A program made the translations under genes and the position numbers. Shown here in pieces: positions 46,401-57,000 of a stretch of 64,000 nt of DNA. The DNA is taken from contig JAULJL010000018.1 of NCBI GenBank assembly GCA_030761205.1, positions 11,490,501 to 11,554,500 of the forward strand, in the 5' to 3' direction. Below the pieces are notes generated by a model. It worked only from the letters and a program-made list of their open reading frames with translations, had not been told where the DNA came from and made no database searches. This DNA is from Fremontodendron californicum (Eukaryota > Streptophyta > Magnoliopsida > Malvales > Malvaceae). Position 1 is the first letter of the stretch, and every line of letters begins with the position of its first letter.

Positions 46401-47550
46401 CGCTGTTGTAGTGTCACAAGTGAACACGGTAGAAAACTCTAAGACATGGTGGGTTTATACCGGTGTCACTTGTCATATTTTATCTGATAGAAAGAGTTTC
46501 TATGAGTATAAGGAACAAATATTTATGAGAAACTCTACGGTACGAGGCCAGTAAAAGGTGGTGCTCAAGATGACATTAGTTAAAGAACTAACTTTGAACA
46601 ATGTGGTTCATGTTCTTGAAGTTCGTAAGAATTTGGTTTCCGGCTCTCTGTTGAGCAAGAAGGGGTTTAGACTCGTATTTGAGTATGATAAATTTGTACT
46701 CACTAAATGTGGTATATTCGTGGGTAGAGGATATCTATATGATGCGTTTTTAAAGCTCATTGTAATGGTTGTTATGCCAAAGAACAAGAATTATAATTAA
46801 ATCATTTCTTATGTTTATTTGATGGTATCCTCTAACATATGGCATGGTAGATAAGGTCATGTGTCTTACAAGACCTTGCAGAGAATCAACAATTTGGATT
46901 TGGATTTGCTTCAGCAAATTGTTATTGATAAAAATCACAAATGGGAAATTTGTGTGGAATCCAAATTGGCTAAGGCTCCTTTCTATTCAGTAGAAAGAAG
47001 AAGTAAACCTTTAGATTTAATTCACACTGATTTTTGTGACTTAAAGTTTGTGCAAACTAGGGGTGATAAAAAAATATTGTTATGTCTATTTGCTAAGAAG
47101 AAAAGACGAGACCTTGGAAGTTTTTAAACTCTTTAAAAATGAGGTCCAAAATCAACTAAGTAAGATAATAAGGAGTGATAAAGGTGGTAAATATGGTTCA
47201 TTATTTAATGAATTCTATTCAGAAAATGGTTTCATCTATTAAACCACTGCTCCTTATTCACATCAACAAAATGGTATTGCAGAATGCAAGAACCAAATGT
47301 TGAATGAAATGATGAACGCTTTGTTGATAAGTTCAAGGTTACCTCAGAACTTGTGGGGGGAGGCTATTTTAATAGCTAATTATATTTTAAATAAAATATC
47401 CCACAAGAAATCGGACAATACACCATATGAATTATGGAAGGGTCAAAGACCATCCTAAAAATACACGAAAGTGTAGGGGTGTCTTGCGAAGGTATAAGTT
47501 TCTCTGGCTTAAAAGGTCATGATAGGATCTAGAATTGTGTTCGGTACATC
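46400..47550 (+). pseudogene. copia protease, gag-pre-integrase and integrase (element 3)
   Basis: Protease: WWVYTGVTCHI at ~46449-46481, where the active-site D-(S/T)-G has become Y-T-G. Gag-pre-integrase: ELTLNNVVHVLEVRKNLVSG (46588-46647) and, past a break, WHGRxGHVSYKTL near 46840-46880. Integrase: LDLIHTDFCDLK with first Asp (47013-47048), IIRSDKGGKYGS with second Asp (~47166-47201) and HQQNGIAECKNQMLNEM with catalytic Glu (~47260-47310), then LWGEAILIANYILNKI. Stops and frameshifts occur near 46552, 46797, 46853, 47090 and 47240. Similarity fades near 47540. Confidence 0.87.
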
Positions 47551-47835
47551 ATTTGATGGGATCATTACCTAGCCTTGATGGCAAGAGAAGGACATGTGAG
47601 AAAATGTCAACTTTATGCAACAAGGGTACTCGGGTATGATCTTGTCGTCAATGAGGGTATCGACATAGTAAGTGGGGAAGAGTGTCATGGTATGGTATTG
47701 GCATGCCTTAGTGCTACCATGACTACCCCATTGTGAAGCGGAGGATGAAACCTTTTCCATGGGATCGGTGATCCCTGATGGTGCCGAGAGTGGCATAGAC
47801 CCTGAAAGTAAACCATTAGGTTGTAAATGAATGTA
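47540..47835 (+). other. segment of unknown origin replacing the copia RT region
   Basis: Where about 1.5-2 kb of RT should lie there are only ~300 bp of more balanced composition (for example GGCAAGAGAAGGACATGTG, GGTGATCCCTGATGGTGCC). It does not read as RT in any frame. The minus-strand ORF 47569-47796 is open but unrecognised. It may be filler DNA captured at a deletion or part of another repeat. Confidence 0.5.
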
Positions 47836-48430
47836 AAGACATAACTTACTCAGTTAGCAAACTGAGTAAATTTACAAGTATTCCTGGAAAAGATATTGGA
47901 TGGCCATTGTGGGGGTACTTAGATATTTAAGTACACCTAAAGTTATTGACTGCAGTACACAAAATATCCAGATGCAAAATGGATATTCAATACTAAAGAT
48001 TTCAAATCCTCTAACGGATTTATCTTTATTATTGGAGAAGCTGCAGTATTTTGGAAATCTTCTAAACAAACGTGAATAGCCAGATTTACCATGGTATATG
48101 AAGTTATAGCTTTAGATAAAGCTGGAGAAGAAGCGGAATGGCTTTAAAACTTTAGAAGATATTTCAATTTGGCCAAAACCTGTGCCTGCAATTTGTATAC
48201 ATTGCGATTGCTAATCTGCAATTTGTAGGGCACAGAGTTGTTTGTATAACGGTAAATCTCGACACATTCTTCGAAGACATAATACCGCTTGACAGTTGCT
48301 CTCAAATGGAATTATCTCTTTTGATAATGTAAAATCAAAGGATAATATTGCGGATCCTCTTACGAAAAGTTTTAAAAAGAGAGCAAGTATATCATCGAGG
48401 GGAATGGGTCTTAAGCCTATAAATTAAAGT
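47835..48430 (+). pseudogene. copia RNase H (element 3)
   Basis: Readable across several frames: ITYSVSKLSKFTSIPGKD (~47850-47890), WRYLKYT-like and YPDAKWIFN near 47960, FIIGEAAVFWKSSKQT (~48025-48070), EVIALDKAGEEAEWL (~48103-48145) and DNIADPLTKSF (48340-48375). This is the C-terminal RNase H of copia pol, directly upstream of the untranslated 3' region. Heavily frameshifted. Confidence 0.82.
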
Positions 48431-49015
48431 TACATAGTGAAAACCCAACCTATCTGACTGGAGATCCCAAGATCTAGATTCAAAAGGGACAACTAAATTA
48501 TGTAACTGAGTGTAAGCACTAAAAGAGTTAAACACTCTTATCCATTCCTATAATGATTTAGTGCTGCCTGCAAAAAAGGTAGGATAAGTTATGCTTTTAA
48601 TGATTCTTATAGCTTGATAAAAAATCAAGTGGGGTATTGCAATATACTCTTAATGAGCAATCACCTCTTATGAGTAAGAAACGTGGCCACTTCTATGAGA
48701 ATTGATCAGGCTAATTCTCTAGAGTACTCATAAGAAACCAGGAAGTGTCCGAGGCCAAAATGGACACAACCGTGAGAACTGAAGATGTTCGAAGGGGAAT
48801 TGTGTGATAATTATTGTCTTCGCTTACACTAAAGGCTGAATAGTTCAAGACATCATGTTCACTAGTTAGCTGAGTAAATCCAATAGTAATTCACTATGGA
48901 AGGTTCAAAGCCAAAAGCTACCTATCTTGATGCAATTACTCTTCAAAGAAAGTCTCTCTTGTACTCCGAGTCAGTTCATCGTTTTATTCAGACAATTTTC
49001 ATTCATGTGGGAGAT

Positions 49016-49871
49016 TGTTGAATATCATAGTATATATTTAGTATATACATACGAAATACGTATTCTAATATGTAAGTTATCATTATTTAACCACTTGAAG
49101 AGGAAGGAAAGTTGGTTGAAAGTATGTGTGATAGTCAATCCCACATAGGACTAAGAATGGCTTTAGCTTATAGTTTATATAAGCTAGAGTGTCATGATGG
49201 GTTGGGCCCCAAGAGGCACCCAAGTTTTTTTGGAGGGTGAGGACCTACACAACTTGGATTGGACCACACGCGCGCGACGTCAAGCCAGGCCGGGCTTGGG
49301 CTGGGTCGGGTTTGGGTCAATAATTAATTTTTTACTGTCCAATCGACTTATTTTTTTGTCCAGTCGAACCAGCTCAACACCAACCAGCTTTACGTTTTTC
49401 CGAATAATTCTTCTTCTATAATGTGTATGTTCGGTCTATTCCTTGAGTTATATCTGTTCATTTCAGTTGCGTCATTTGCCTGTTGGTTGAACTGATTCTT
49501 TGCTACAGACTTGTCTGTTGACCGAACCGGTTCCTGTCCAACAGATGTGTCTGACCGGACAAACTTTTTTTTCACTATAAATAAGAGTATGTTGTATCTG
49601 TTTTCACTCACTAATTCACCGAAATATTCCTGTCTTTTGAGAGAGAGACTTCAGCATTCTTCTGTTCGCTGTGTTGCATCCGAGTATGCTCTCATTTGCA
49701 ACGTATATCGAGGAAACCTGGGAGACGATTTGCATCGATACTGTAAGCACCTTAAACAGGCAAAAAACGTCTTAAGGTTAGAGGTTTAACCTTGACTCGA
49801 TATTGATTTTTTCAAATCAATTACTGTAAGTGTCTTTAAATTTGATTCTGCATATTGATTGTAATCTGTTC

Positions 49872-49921
<50 letters not shown>

Positions 49922-49982
49922 CCAATTTTCTTCTTCTTCTCTATTTATATTTTACAGTATATAACATCTATATTTTCCAACA
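49016..49982 (+). mobile_element. 3' LTR of copia element 3
   Basis: Matches the 5' LTR end to end without the solo LTR. Contains ACTATAAATAAGAG (49574-49587) as a probable promoter TATA box and a (TA)n tract at 49874-49920. Confidence 0.9.
49874..49920. repeat. (TA)n microsatellite in LTR
   Basis: About 23 TA units; only about 10 in the 5' LTR at 44276-44294. Confidence 0.95.
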
Positions 49983-50264
49983 AGTTCTACTTGTTCCAAC
50001 ATCAAGTGAACCGGAAGAAGGTGGGCTAGAAACCTTATAAAGCTTAGCAGCCTCATAAAGTACAACGCAAGAATCAACCGACTGAACCACACCCAGAATA
50101 TTCTATCCTGTTTGTAGCATGTGCGTTTTCAAAGGTGGCCTAGTGAATTTAGTTCCCCTAGAATATTGGCTTATTCCTCCCCAGCATTTTTTTTTTATAT
50201 AAAAATTCTGATAAACTTTAAACCTAACCCCTTTCATAATTAACCCACAAGTAATTAACATTTT
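49983..50264. other. promoter-distal sequence upstream of the phosphatase gene
   Basis: On the minus strand, 50098-49983 reads without stops as NILGVVQSVDSCVVLYEAAK and onward, following an AG. It could be a relict exon cut by the copia element, but I do not recognise it. The palindrome GAATATTC at 50096-50103 fits the PHR1-binding P1BS consensus GNATATNC. Confidence 0.4.
50096..50103. promoter_or_regulatory. candidate P1BS (PHR1-binding) site
   Basis: GAATATTC matches GNATATNC, the site bound by PHR1-type MYB factors in phosphate-starvation genes. It is about 1.08 kb upstream of the phosphatase start codon. I found no closer match between 50104 and 51181. An 8-bp consensus arises often by chance in AT-rich DNA. 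Confidence 0.35.
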
Positions 50265-50760
50265 TTTGGATGTAATCGAGTCGATCCAAACTCAAGTAAT
50301 AAGAAGTTTAAGTTCAAATTCGAATTCGACTCAACTTTCGGTTTAGAATTCAATTCGAATTCGATCGAGTTTTATTTTTAAAACTCGAGCTCGATTCAAG
50401 ATAATAATCGAATTATTCGAGCTCGCTCGATTAGGCTCGTTTACTTAGTAAAACGACGAGCTCGATTCTCATGCTCGACTTCGAACTCGATTAATTGTGC
50501 TTGAACTTGAGCTCGAGTTCGAATTTAGATTTTGTTCAATACTAATTAAAAATAATAAGAAATATATATTAAAATAAAAAAGCTTGATTAGGCTTGCGAG
50601 CTACTCGAGTCGGGTATTAAGATACTTGAATTCGACTCGCTCGACAACTCGAGCTGCTCAAGCTTGAGCTCGACTCGACAATTACCGAGCCGCATTCGAA
50701 TTTTTTTCGAATCGAACTCGAATAACTTGCGAGCACATGTGTCTCGTTTATACCCTTACT
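50265..50760. mobile_element. GAGCTCGA-rich fold-back (MITE-like) repeat
   Basis: The sequence is full of self-complementary TCGAGCTCGA, AATTCGAATTCGA and GCTCGAGTTCGA blocks. The left half (ATTCGAATTCGACTC, AAACTCGAGCTCGATTC) pairs with the right half (GAATTCGACTCGCTCG, GAGCTCGACTCGAC). Edges are near GTAATCGAGTCG (50275) and CTCGTTTATACCC (50742). Such GAGCTCGAG-rich palindromic repeats are common in dicot genomes. No coding content. Confidence 0.65.
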
Positions 50761-51040
50761 TTTACACCTCTGATCCACTGACCAAACCTGATTGATCACA
50801 TGCTTCAACCAAAGTCATCAAATCAAACGGGTAACATTGCATGTTCCAAACTTATAATAAACAAGCAGCTGTCTCAGATTAGTATGTTGTCTAGGAAGCT
50901 TGCAGGAAAAATTAATAAAGGGATTCTTGATTTCTTGTGGCCTGCTGCTTCCAACTTCCTTTAGCATAAAAAAAAAAAAAAAATCCATTGTTTATAACTG
51001 TTTCATTCATTATTATTCTTCACATGCACATAATTTCTCT
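50761..51040 (+). other. proximal promoter region of the phosphatase gene
   Basis: Upstream sequence without gene or repeat apart from a 16-A run at about 50969-50984. No further regulatory site is clear. Confidence 0.45.
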
Positions 51041-51042
51041 CA

Positions 51043-51057
51043 ATATATATATAAATA
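51043..51057 (+). promoter_or_regulatory. TATA box of the phosphatase gene
   Basis: ATATATATATAAATA lies about 125 bp upstream of the ATG at 51182, a normal distance for a plant TATA box plus a ~90-100 nt 5' UTR. A T16 pyrimidine run (51127-51142) lies in the presumed 5' UTR. Confidence 0.6.
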
Positions 51058-51181
51058 CCCCTCCTCTGTTACGTGATTCTATACCAATAAAATACAAAAA
51101 CCTGTTCCAAGAAAAGGGTTCTTGATTTTTTTTTTTTTTTTCTATCTTGCTTTTGCATTTTGTTTGATTTTCATTCGAGAG

Positions 51182-53326
51182 ATGGCTGGAATTGTTGCGG
51201 TTTTCGATTTTGACAAAACTATCATTGACTGTGACAGTGATAACTGGGTTGTTGATGAGTTGGGTTTTACCGACTTATTCAATCAGCTTCTTCCTACCAT
51301 GCCCTGGAATTCTCTCATGGTAAGCCATAATAAGCCCCTGGAATCTCTGTTTTTGTTTTTTTGCCATTTCAAAGAAACTATTAAACTCAATGTTTAAACT
51401 TTAGACATTTTCTTTTTTTGTGGTATAAAATTACAGGACAGGATGATGAAGGAGATTCATGCACAAGGAAAAACCATTGATGACGTTGCTGAGGTTCTGA
51501 AACGAGCTCCTATTCATCCTAGGATCGTCCCAACTATTAAATCAGCTCATGCTTTAGGGTGTACTTCTTTTGTCTATGCTTCTCTTCTTAGTGTTTGATC
51601 TGTGACTAAAAAACCATAGTTTGGAGCAATAGAAATTTAGGGTGGAGATCAAATTGGTTTGATTTTGTGTTTTTTTTTTTTTCCAGGTGTGACCTCAGGA
51701 TTGTAAGTGATTCGAACATGTTCTTCATTGAGACAATTCTGGAGCATCTTGGACTGAGTGAATGTTTCTCCGAGATCAACACAAATCCCGGCTTTGTTGA
51801 TGAAGAAGGGAGGCTGAGGATCTTCCCTTACAATGATTTCACCAACAGTACTTCCCATGGCTGCAACCTCTGCCCCCCAAATATGTTCAAGGTATCATAT
51901 CTTTTTCATCACTAACATGATTAAATTTCATTAATGCTACAATTTTAAAATAATTGAAAATATTTCTTGGGACTTGAATTTTCAAATCAAGACACCAAAT
52001 TTTTTTATTTATTTTTAGAAAGACCTACATATTTCATCAAGTGATTATTTTAATTAAGGTTCTTGTGAGCCTGCAAGTTTCTATTTTTTTATTATTTGAT
52101 GGTATTCCACATGTAAAGAGTCAATTTCATCCAACTAACTTGGAGTTTTCATTTATTTATTTATTTTTATATTTTGAAAATAAAATCATCTCAATTTCAT
52201 TTATGAATCAACGGGATTACAATCTGCTTGTATAGCAGTTACGACAATGTTCTAACCAAACTTCTTCCATTTTTTAAATCTCTTTCGATTTTACATTTAT
52301 CAACTTCTTGTCTTGACCCCACTTGATCTATCAAAGTTCATTTTAATCCTTGTATTATAGAAATGAGTAATTTAATCCTTATACGTTTGAAATTGGTGCA
52401 AAAAAAAAAAATTTGGTAACAGTGTTAATGGGAAACCATCTAAATGCTGACATGGACATGTGAAACTGACAGAAAAGATGACTTAGAAAAAAAAATGATG
52501 ACGTGTCAACTTTTTTTACTCGAGTGAAATTTAGAAAAACATTATTTTTTTACCTAAATCTCTCCCTTACCTGTAAAAATGTCATCATCATTTTTTTCGA
52601 AGTTATCTATTCTGTCAGTTTTTAAATTTCTCCTGAGCAAAAAAAATTAACACGTCATTTTTTTTTTCAAGTCATCTATTTTGTCAGTTTTACATGTCCA
52701 AGTCAGCATTTAGACGGTATTTCATTAACACTGTTACCAATTTTACTTCTTTATACCAATTTCAAACGTACAAGGATTAAATTACTTATTTTTATAGTAT
52801 AGGGACTAAAATGCACTTTTAACTATAATACAATGACTATCTAGATACTTTAACCCATACAAGGACATAAATCAAACCCATGATCTAGACATGGGTTAAC
52901 AATTTTGTAAATCATATAAATATATGTAATATGATGTCAACAATTTTAAAATTTTGGCTTCTGCTTCAGGGGATGATCATTGAAAGGATTCAAGCTTCTT
53001 TAGAGGGGAAGAAAATCATCTACCTTGGAGATGGTAGTGGTGATTACTACCCAAGCCTAAGGCTTGGAGAGAGTGACTATATAATGCCAAGGAAGAATTT
53101 TCCAGTTTGGGATTTAATTTGCAGGAACCCTATGCTCATCAAGGCTGAGATTCATGAATGGAGTGATGGTGAAGAGCTCGAGCGCGTTCTATTGCAAATA
53201 ATCAACATGATTTCTATTGAAGAAAACAATGATAACTCTACTCAATTGATCTCTATTGATTGCAAACTTCAAACCATTCTAGCATTCAGCCATGCCTTGC
53301 CTCAAGCCCTGCCTATTCCTCAGTAG
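51182..53326 (+). CDS. HAD phosphatase, PS2/PEPC1 (PHOSPHO1-like) family, 4 exons
   Basis: Exons 51182-51319, 51437-51558, 51687-51891 and 52970-53326 join in frame to 273 residues; all introns are GT-AG. Start MAGIVAVFDFDKT: HAD motif I is D9-F-D11-K-T13 (first Asp nucleophile). Motif II is Ser94 in IVSDSN; HGCNLCPPNMFK (144-155) is the family signature with K155 a candidate motif III lysine; motif IV is GDGSGD (175-180). No signal peptide or membrane segment is seen, so it is probably cytosolic. Arabidopsis relatives (At1g73010/PS2, At1g17710/PEPC1) hydrolyse pyrophosphate, phosphocholine or phosphoethanolamine and are induced by phosphate starvation; database names vary (inorganic pyrophosphatase 2-like, thiamine-phosphate phosphatase-like). 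Length is near the family's ~275-295 residues. The substrate cannot be decided from sequence. It is the only intact-looking gene here. Confidence 0.95.
51320..51436 (+). other. intron 1 of the phosphatase gene
   Basis: 117 bp, GTAAGC...TTACAG, phase 0 after Met46. Confidence 0.9.
51559..51686 (+). other. intron 2 of the phosphatase gene
   Basis: 128 bp, GTGTAC...TTCCAG with a T-rich end, phase 2, splitting the Gly87 codon in ALG-CDLRIVSD. Confidence 0.9.
51892..52969 (+). other. intron 3 of the phosphatase gene
   Basis: 1078 bp, GTATCA...CTTCAG, phase 0 after Lys155. Much longer than introns 1 and 2 because of a ~490-bp MITE. The ORF at 52041-52235 is intronic noise. Confidence 0.9.
52332..52824. 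mobile_element. long-TIR MITE in intron 3
   Basis: The two halves are inverted copies over about 200 bp each. The left half has GAGTAATTTAATCCTTATAC, GTTTGAAATTGGT, GGTAACAGTGTTAATG, CTAAATGCTGAC and GGACATGT. The right half has the complements in reverse order (ACATGTCC, GTCAGCATTTAG, CATTAACACTGTTACC, ACCAATTTCAAAC, GGATTAAATTACTTA). No coding sequence. Long TIRs suggest a Mutator-like or fold-back element; a target duplication was not resolved. Confidence 0.8.
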
Positions 53327-53470
53327 AGTAATTGTTGGGCAGATTGAAGGCAATGCTCATATAATGCAGAGTTGCTCAAAAGATTTTGATTGTTAGGACT
53401 TAGGATTTACGACCTTAATTTTCTATAATGATGTGTGTTTAAAATAATTGTTAATAAACTTTGCCAAAGA
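53327..53470 (+). terminator. 3' UTR and polyadenylation signal of the phosphatase gene
   Basis: After TAG at 53324-53326 an AT-rich UTR contains AATAAA at 53453-53458, about 130 bp downstream. T-rich sequence follows later. The exact cleavage site cannot be seen. Confidence 0.5.
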
Positions 53471-53700
53471 AAAATATGACTGCAAAATCTTACCAAATTA
53501 AATTCATCAGTACTTTTGTTAAAACAGATGTAAGTATGCTAAATTTTCAAAACATTGTGCTAATCATAAATCAAGTGGACCAAAGTTTTCTACAAAAGAT
53601 TATTCATAGTTTTCATCTATCACTTAAGAACCATACCAAGTTATTGGTACATTTTTGGTTAGATATAGATCCTTTTTTTGCAACTTGCTTTTACTAGTAT
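53471..53700. other. intergenic spacer
   Basis: No gene or repeat recognised. The plus-strand ORF 53461-53697 has no recognisable content. Confidence 0.5.
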
Positions 53701-53975
53701 TGTTGAAACTTAAAATATAATAGTTGGGTATTTCCTATCAATTTAATTTTTTAGGATAATTGGTCACCCAACTTAACATGGTATCAATGCTTCGAATCCT
53801 TACAAGTTAGAATTGCTTTCCCTTTAATATTTCTTCATCCAATGTCTTATTGTCTATCGAGCTGTGCGTTGCTTCTTTAATTCTTCTTTAGCTTACACTT
53901 TCTTCTACACTTGGATCCACATGCAAGTCCATTAATCGTTCATCTGGCTTGCATTTGAGGGGGTGTGTTGAATCT

Positions 53976-54389
53976 TGAAGATTATTATACGTTAATCAAT
54001 AATAAACGGGGAATTAAATAACTTATAGGATCGTTCGACGATGAACGTGGTATTGATTCACTAGTCGGAGACAATATCACATAATCGAAAATTGTCTATT
54101 TGCCATAACACTAAGTTCTTCAAGAATGCCAAGAGTTTCAAATTCAAAGTATTGTGTTTTTACTAGAGAAACTTATTTCTCTATATTCTTTCTCTACCAA
54201 ATGAATTGCTTTCTTTTTTTCATTTTTTTTGGTCGAAAAAATGAATGAATGAATAATAAAGCAAGAAAGTTACTCTTCCTTTTTATATATGATAACTGCC
54301 ATTGGCAGTTTTGTTTTTCTTTTGAACTTTTAACTTTCCAAAATAAGTTAACGTTCGAACTGTGCCTATTATGGGTGTCGTTTCAAACA
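53976..54389 (-). mobile_element. 3' LTR of copia element 4
   Basis: Aligned with 60919-61330 through ATTAAATAACTTATAGGATC, AAAATTGTCTATTTGCCA and TTTTTACTAGAGAAACTTA. Confidence 0.9.
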
Positions 54390-55499
54390 TCTCCCACCCA
54401 CACATAATGAGTACAATATTTTCATAATCAATTTCAAGAGACAGATATATCTTCTCTTTACCTCAGATCTATTTAGTTAGATTTCAAGTTTCTTATGATC
54501 TCTTTTATATCAGTGATATAATAAACTTTATATTCACAATCATGTTTACTATGTAAAACACAATTGGTCGATTATTGAATATAACCGAATGTGACACTAA
54601 AAAAATCTTCCATTTTCCTCGAATCTCTCCATTCCAATTCAACTGCTCTTAATATATGTCCCATTAGATCGAATCATTCATGATCATTGGCAACATTCTA
54701 AGATAGCTAACATTAAACTGAAACTTTAAGAAACAGTCAAAGGTCATACGGGTACTAAATAGAAATCCCTAGTTGATCTCATTGGTCTCACTCAACTTAG
54801 AAGTAGAGATCAATTCTTCTAGTACCCGTATTGGTTGAATAATGCACATGTGGTATGAAACACATGCTACAATATTATTCTTTTTTTTTCTTAGAGCATG
54901 TCTTTATCATAATATCAATATCATACATGTGATAGTTCAGATACACTCAATATCTAACTTGAGTCCACAACTCTAGTTTCTCAATAAATTTAATAACAGG
55001 ACTTCTATGTGGCATACATAAATAGATAAAGTGATTATGGGAATATTCATTTTCGATCATAAACTTATCACTATATGACCTCATCTTGATTCGTTATCAA
55101 GACGATTCCGTTTGAAGCTCTCGCTCTCGTAAAACTCTTAATTTTAAAGCTTAAAATTAATCTCATCTCTATCTGGCACTAAGCTTTAGAGGTGATTGCT
55201 TGTCTGAAAAGGTCAATATCTGTCCGACATACCTTTAACCTCATATATGTACTTAACATATAATATATACACGTGTGTTATGCTTTCATGAAACAAAGTA
55301 CTAAACTTTAGTATGCATTGATAATTGATATCATTGTAAAAAATAAACACAAATAGAAAAGTGCAAATTGTTCAACTTGAACAATTTAGCAAGTACATTT
55401 AATCCTACACAATCTTAGAGATCTAACATGTTCATTATACACATATCTAGAAATTAGTTTCGTAAACCAATCTTCAATCATCTTATGCGTAGATATGTG
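54390..55499 (-). other. 3' untranslated region of copia element 4
   Basis: No coding motifs; includes the polypurine tract next to the left LTR. Unusually long (about 1.1 kb) for a copia 3' region. Confidence 0.55.
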
Positions 55500-56060
55500 C
55501 TACATGATTACTTCCTTATGTGCAGCCATGTCTCTAACAAAATTATACTCGGTATCTATGTGTTTGGTCATTGAACGATATTTGAGATCTTTCTTGAATG
55601 CGATTACAACTTGACATTTGCAATTCACCAACACTAAGTTCGATTCATCTTCATTAAATCTCAAATGATTCAAGAATCTCTTAAGCCAAACACCCTCTTG
55701 CACTGCGGCTGAAAATGCCACAAATTCAGCTTCCATGATGGAAAATGCTATACAAGTTTGTTTCTTACTACTCTAAGAAACCGTTTCATTATTAAGTAAG
55801 AAAACATATTTGGAGGTAGACTTTCTTTCATCTAAATCTTTTCCCCAATTGGCATTCATACACCCTACTAGATGCATATCACTTCCTTGATAGCATAACG
55901 AAAAATCCACCGTGCCTTTTAGATATCGTAATATCCTTTTAACTGATTTCCAATAGGGTTGACCTGGATTCAATTGATATCTACTTACTAGTCCAACTAC
56001 GTAACATATATCCGACCTTGTGCTCATCATAGCATACATAAGACTTTTCACAACACTGGA
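55440..56060 (-). pseudogene. copia RNase H (element 4)
   Basis: Minus-strand frames 56051-55773 and 55736-55500. MKSLMYAMMSTRSDICYVVG leads in, then RYLKGTVDFSLCY, VGCMNANWGKDLDERKSTS (the usual D in DADW/DSDW is N here), MEAEFVAFSAAVQEGVWLKR with catalytic Glu, and a distorted NCKCQVVIAFKKD segment where D-N-Q-S is expected. SMTKHIDTEYNFVRD at the end is the conserved tail. A stop splits it near 55770. Confidence 0.88.
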
Positions 56061-57000
56061 ATAAGGAACTCTTGATATTTATTCATTTTCTTGTAGAGTC
56101 TTAGGACACATTCTTTTGCTTAGGCCTTCGCCTTTTGCAATAGGAGCATCAATTGGCTTGCAGTCTTGCATTTTAGAATTGGTCAAGAACTTGCTTAATT
56201 TATGACTCTTGTGAAAGATCAAGTAATTTTTTAGAACGATTGCAAGTGATTTTCACTCCAATAATGTAAGATGCTTCACCCATGTCCTTCATCTCAAAAT
56301 TTGACAACCAATTTTTCACCCTAATGATATACTCCTTATCATTGACAAGATCACAAACTTGTCTTTGGTTCTTTTGACATACATACAGTGGTCCTCATCA
56401 ATCATGATAAAATCATACAAAATGATTACTTGATGAAATCTAATATACCACTGTCTGGAAGATTGCTTAAGACCATAAATTGATCTTATTAACTTACACA
56501 TTTTGTGCTGTTGACCTTTGTCAACAAAATTTACTGGTTGTTCCATGTAGATTTTCTCTTCCAGCTCTCTGTTTAGAAATGAAGTTTTTACATTCATTTG
56601 ATGCAAGTCCAAATCTAAACTTGCTACTATGGATAGAATTAAGCTTATAAAGGTAAACCTTGCAATAAGAGAGAAAGTCTCTTCATAATCAATTCCCTCT
56701 TTTTAAGTTTACCCCTTAGCTACATGGCGTGCCTTGTATCTTTCAATAGTCCCATCAGACTTACGCTTAATCTTAATAACCCATTTGTTCCCTATTGCTT
56801 TGTAGCCTTTAGGTAGATCAACTAATTTCCAAACATTGTTTGATCTCATAGACTCTATCTCTTTTTCCATTGCCTTCATTCATTTTTCTTTAGTTACAAA
56901 AGAAAGAGCTTCTTGAACATTTCTTGGCTTTTCTACATCTTGTAGGGAAAATAGGAAAACTTCTCCCTCTATGTCAAACAATCCAAGTGTGAAACAAATT
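56060..57000 (-). pseudogene. copia reverse transcriptase (element 4), YVDD loop missing
   Basis: The frame 56612-56316 has DLHQMNVKTSFLNRELEEKIYMEQP, where the first RT aspartate is N (usual D-V-K-T-A-F), then SIYGLKQSSRQWYIRFH and CMYVKRTKDKFVIL. At ~56345 the sequence passes straight from FVIL into NDKEYIIRVKNWLSNFEMKD. The segment that should carry YVDD is absent, consistent with deletion of about a dozen codons. Upstream, 56690-57000, are broken frames with similarity to the RT N-terminal part. It would copy element RNA; this copy cannot. Confidence 0.87.

Larger units (their letters stand above)
42778..49982 (+). mobile_element. copia element 3 with internal RT deletion
   Basis: The LTR pair is 42778-44355 (interrupted by a solo LTR) and 49016-49982, starting TGTTGGATATC/TGTTGAATATC and ending CAAACA/CAACA. 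The polypurine tract ATGTGGGAGAT precedes the 3' LTR. The flanks AATTC (before 42778) and AGTTC (after 49982) could be a target duplication with one change. Domain order is gag, protease, gag-pre-integrase, integrase, [RT missing], RNase H. No initiator-Met PBS is visible after the 5' LTR. Confidence 0.88.

Noticed and set aside
51122..51181. Upstream in-frame start extending the phosphatase N-terminus
   Set aside because: The extension starts at a non-ATG codon, translates a poly(T) tract into Phe, and the family begins shortly before DFDKT, as with the ATG at 51182.
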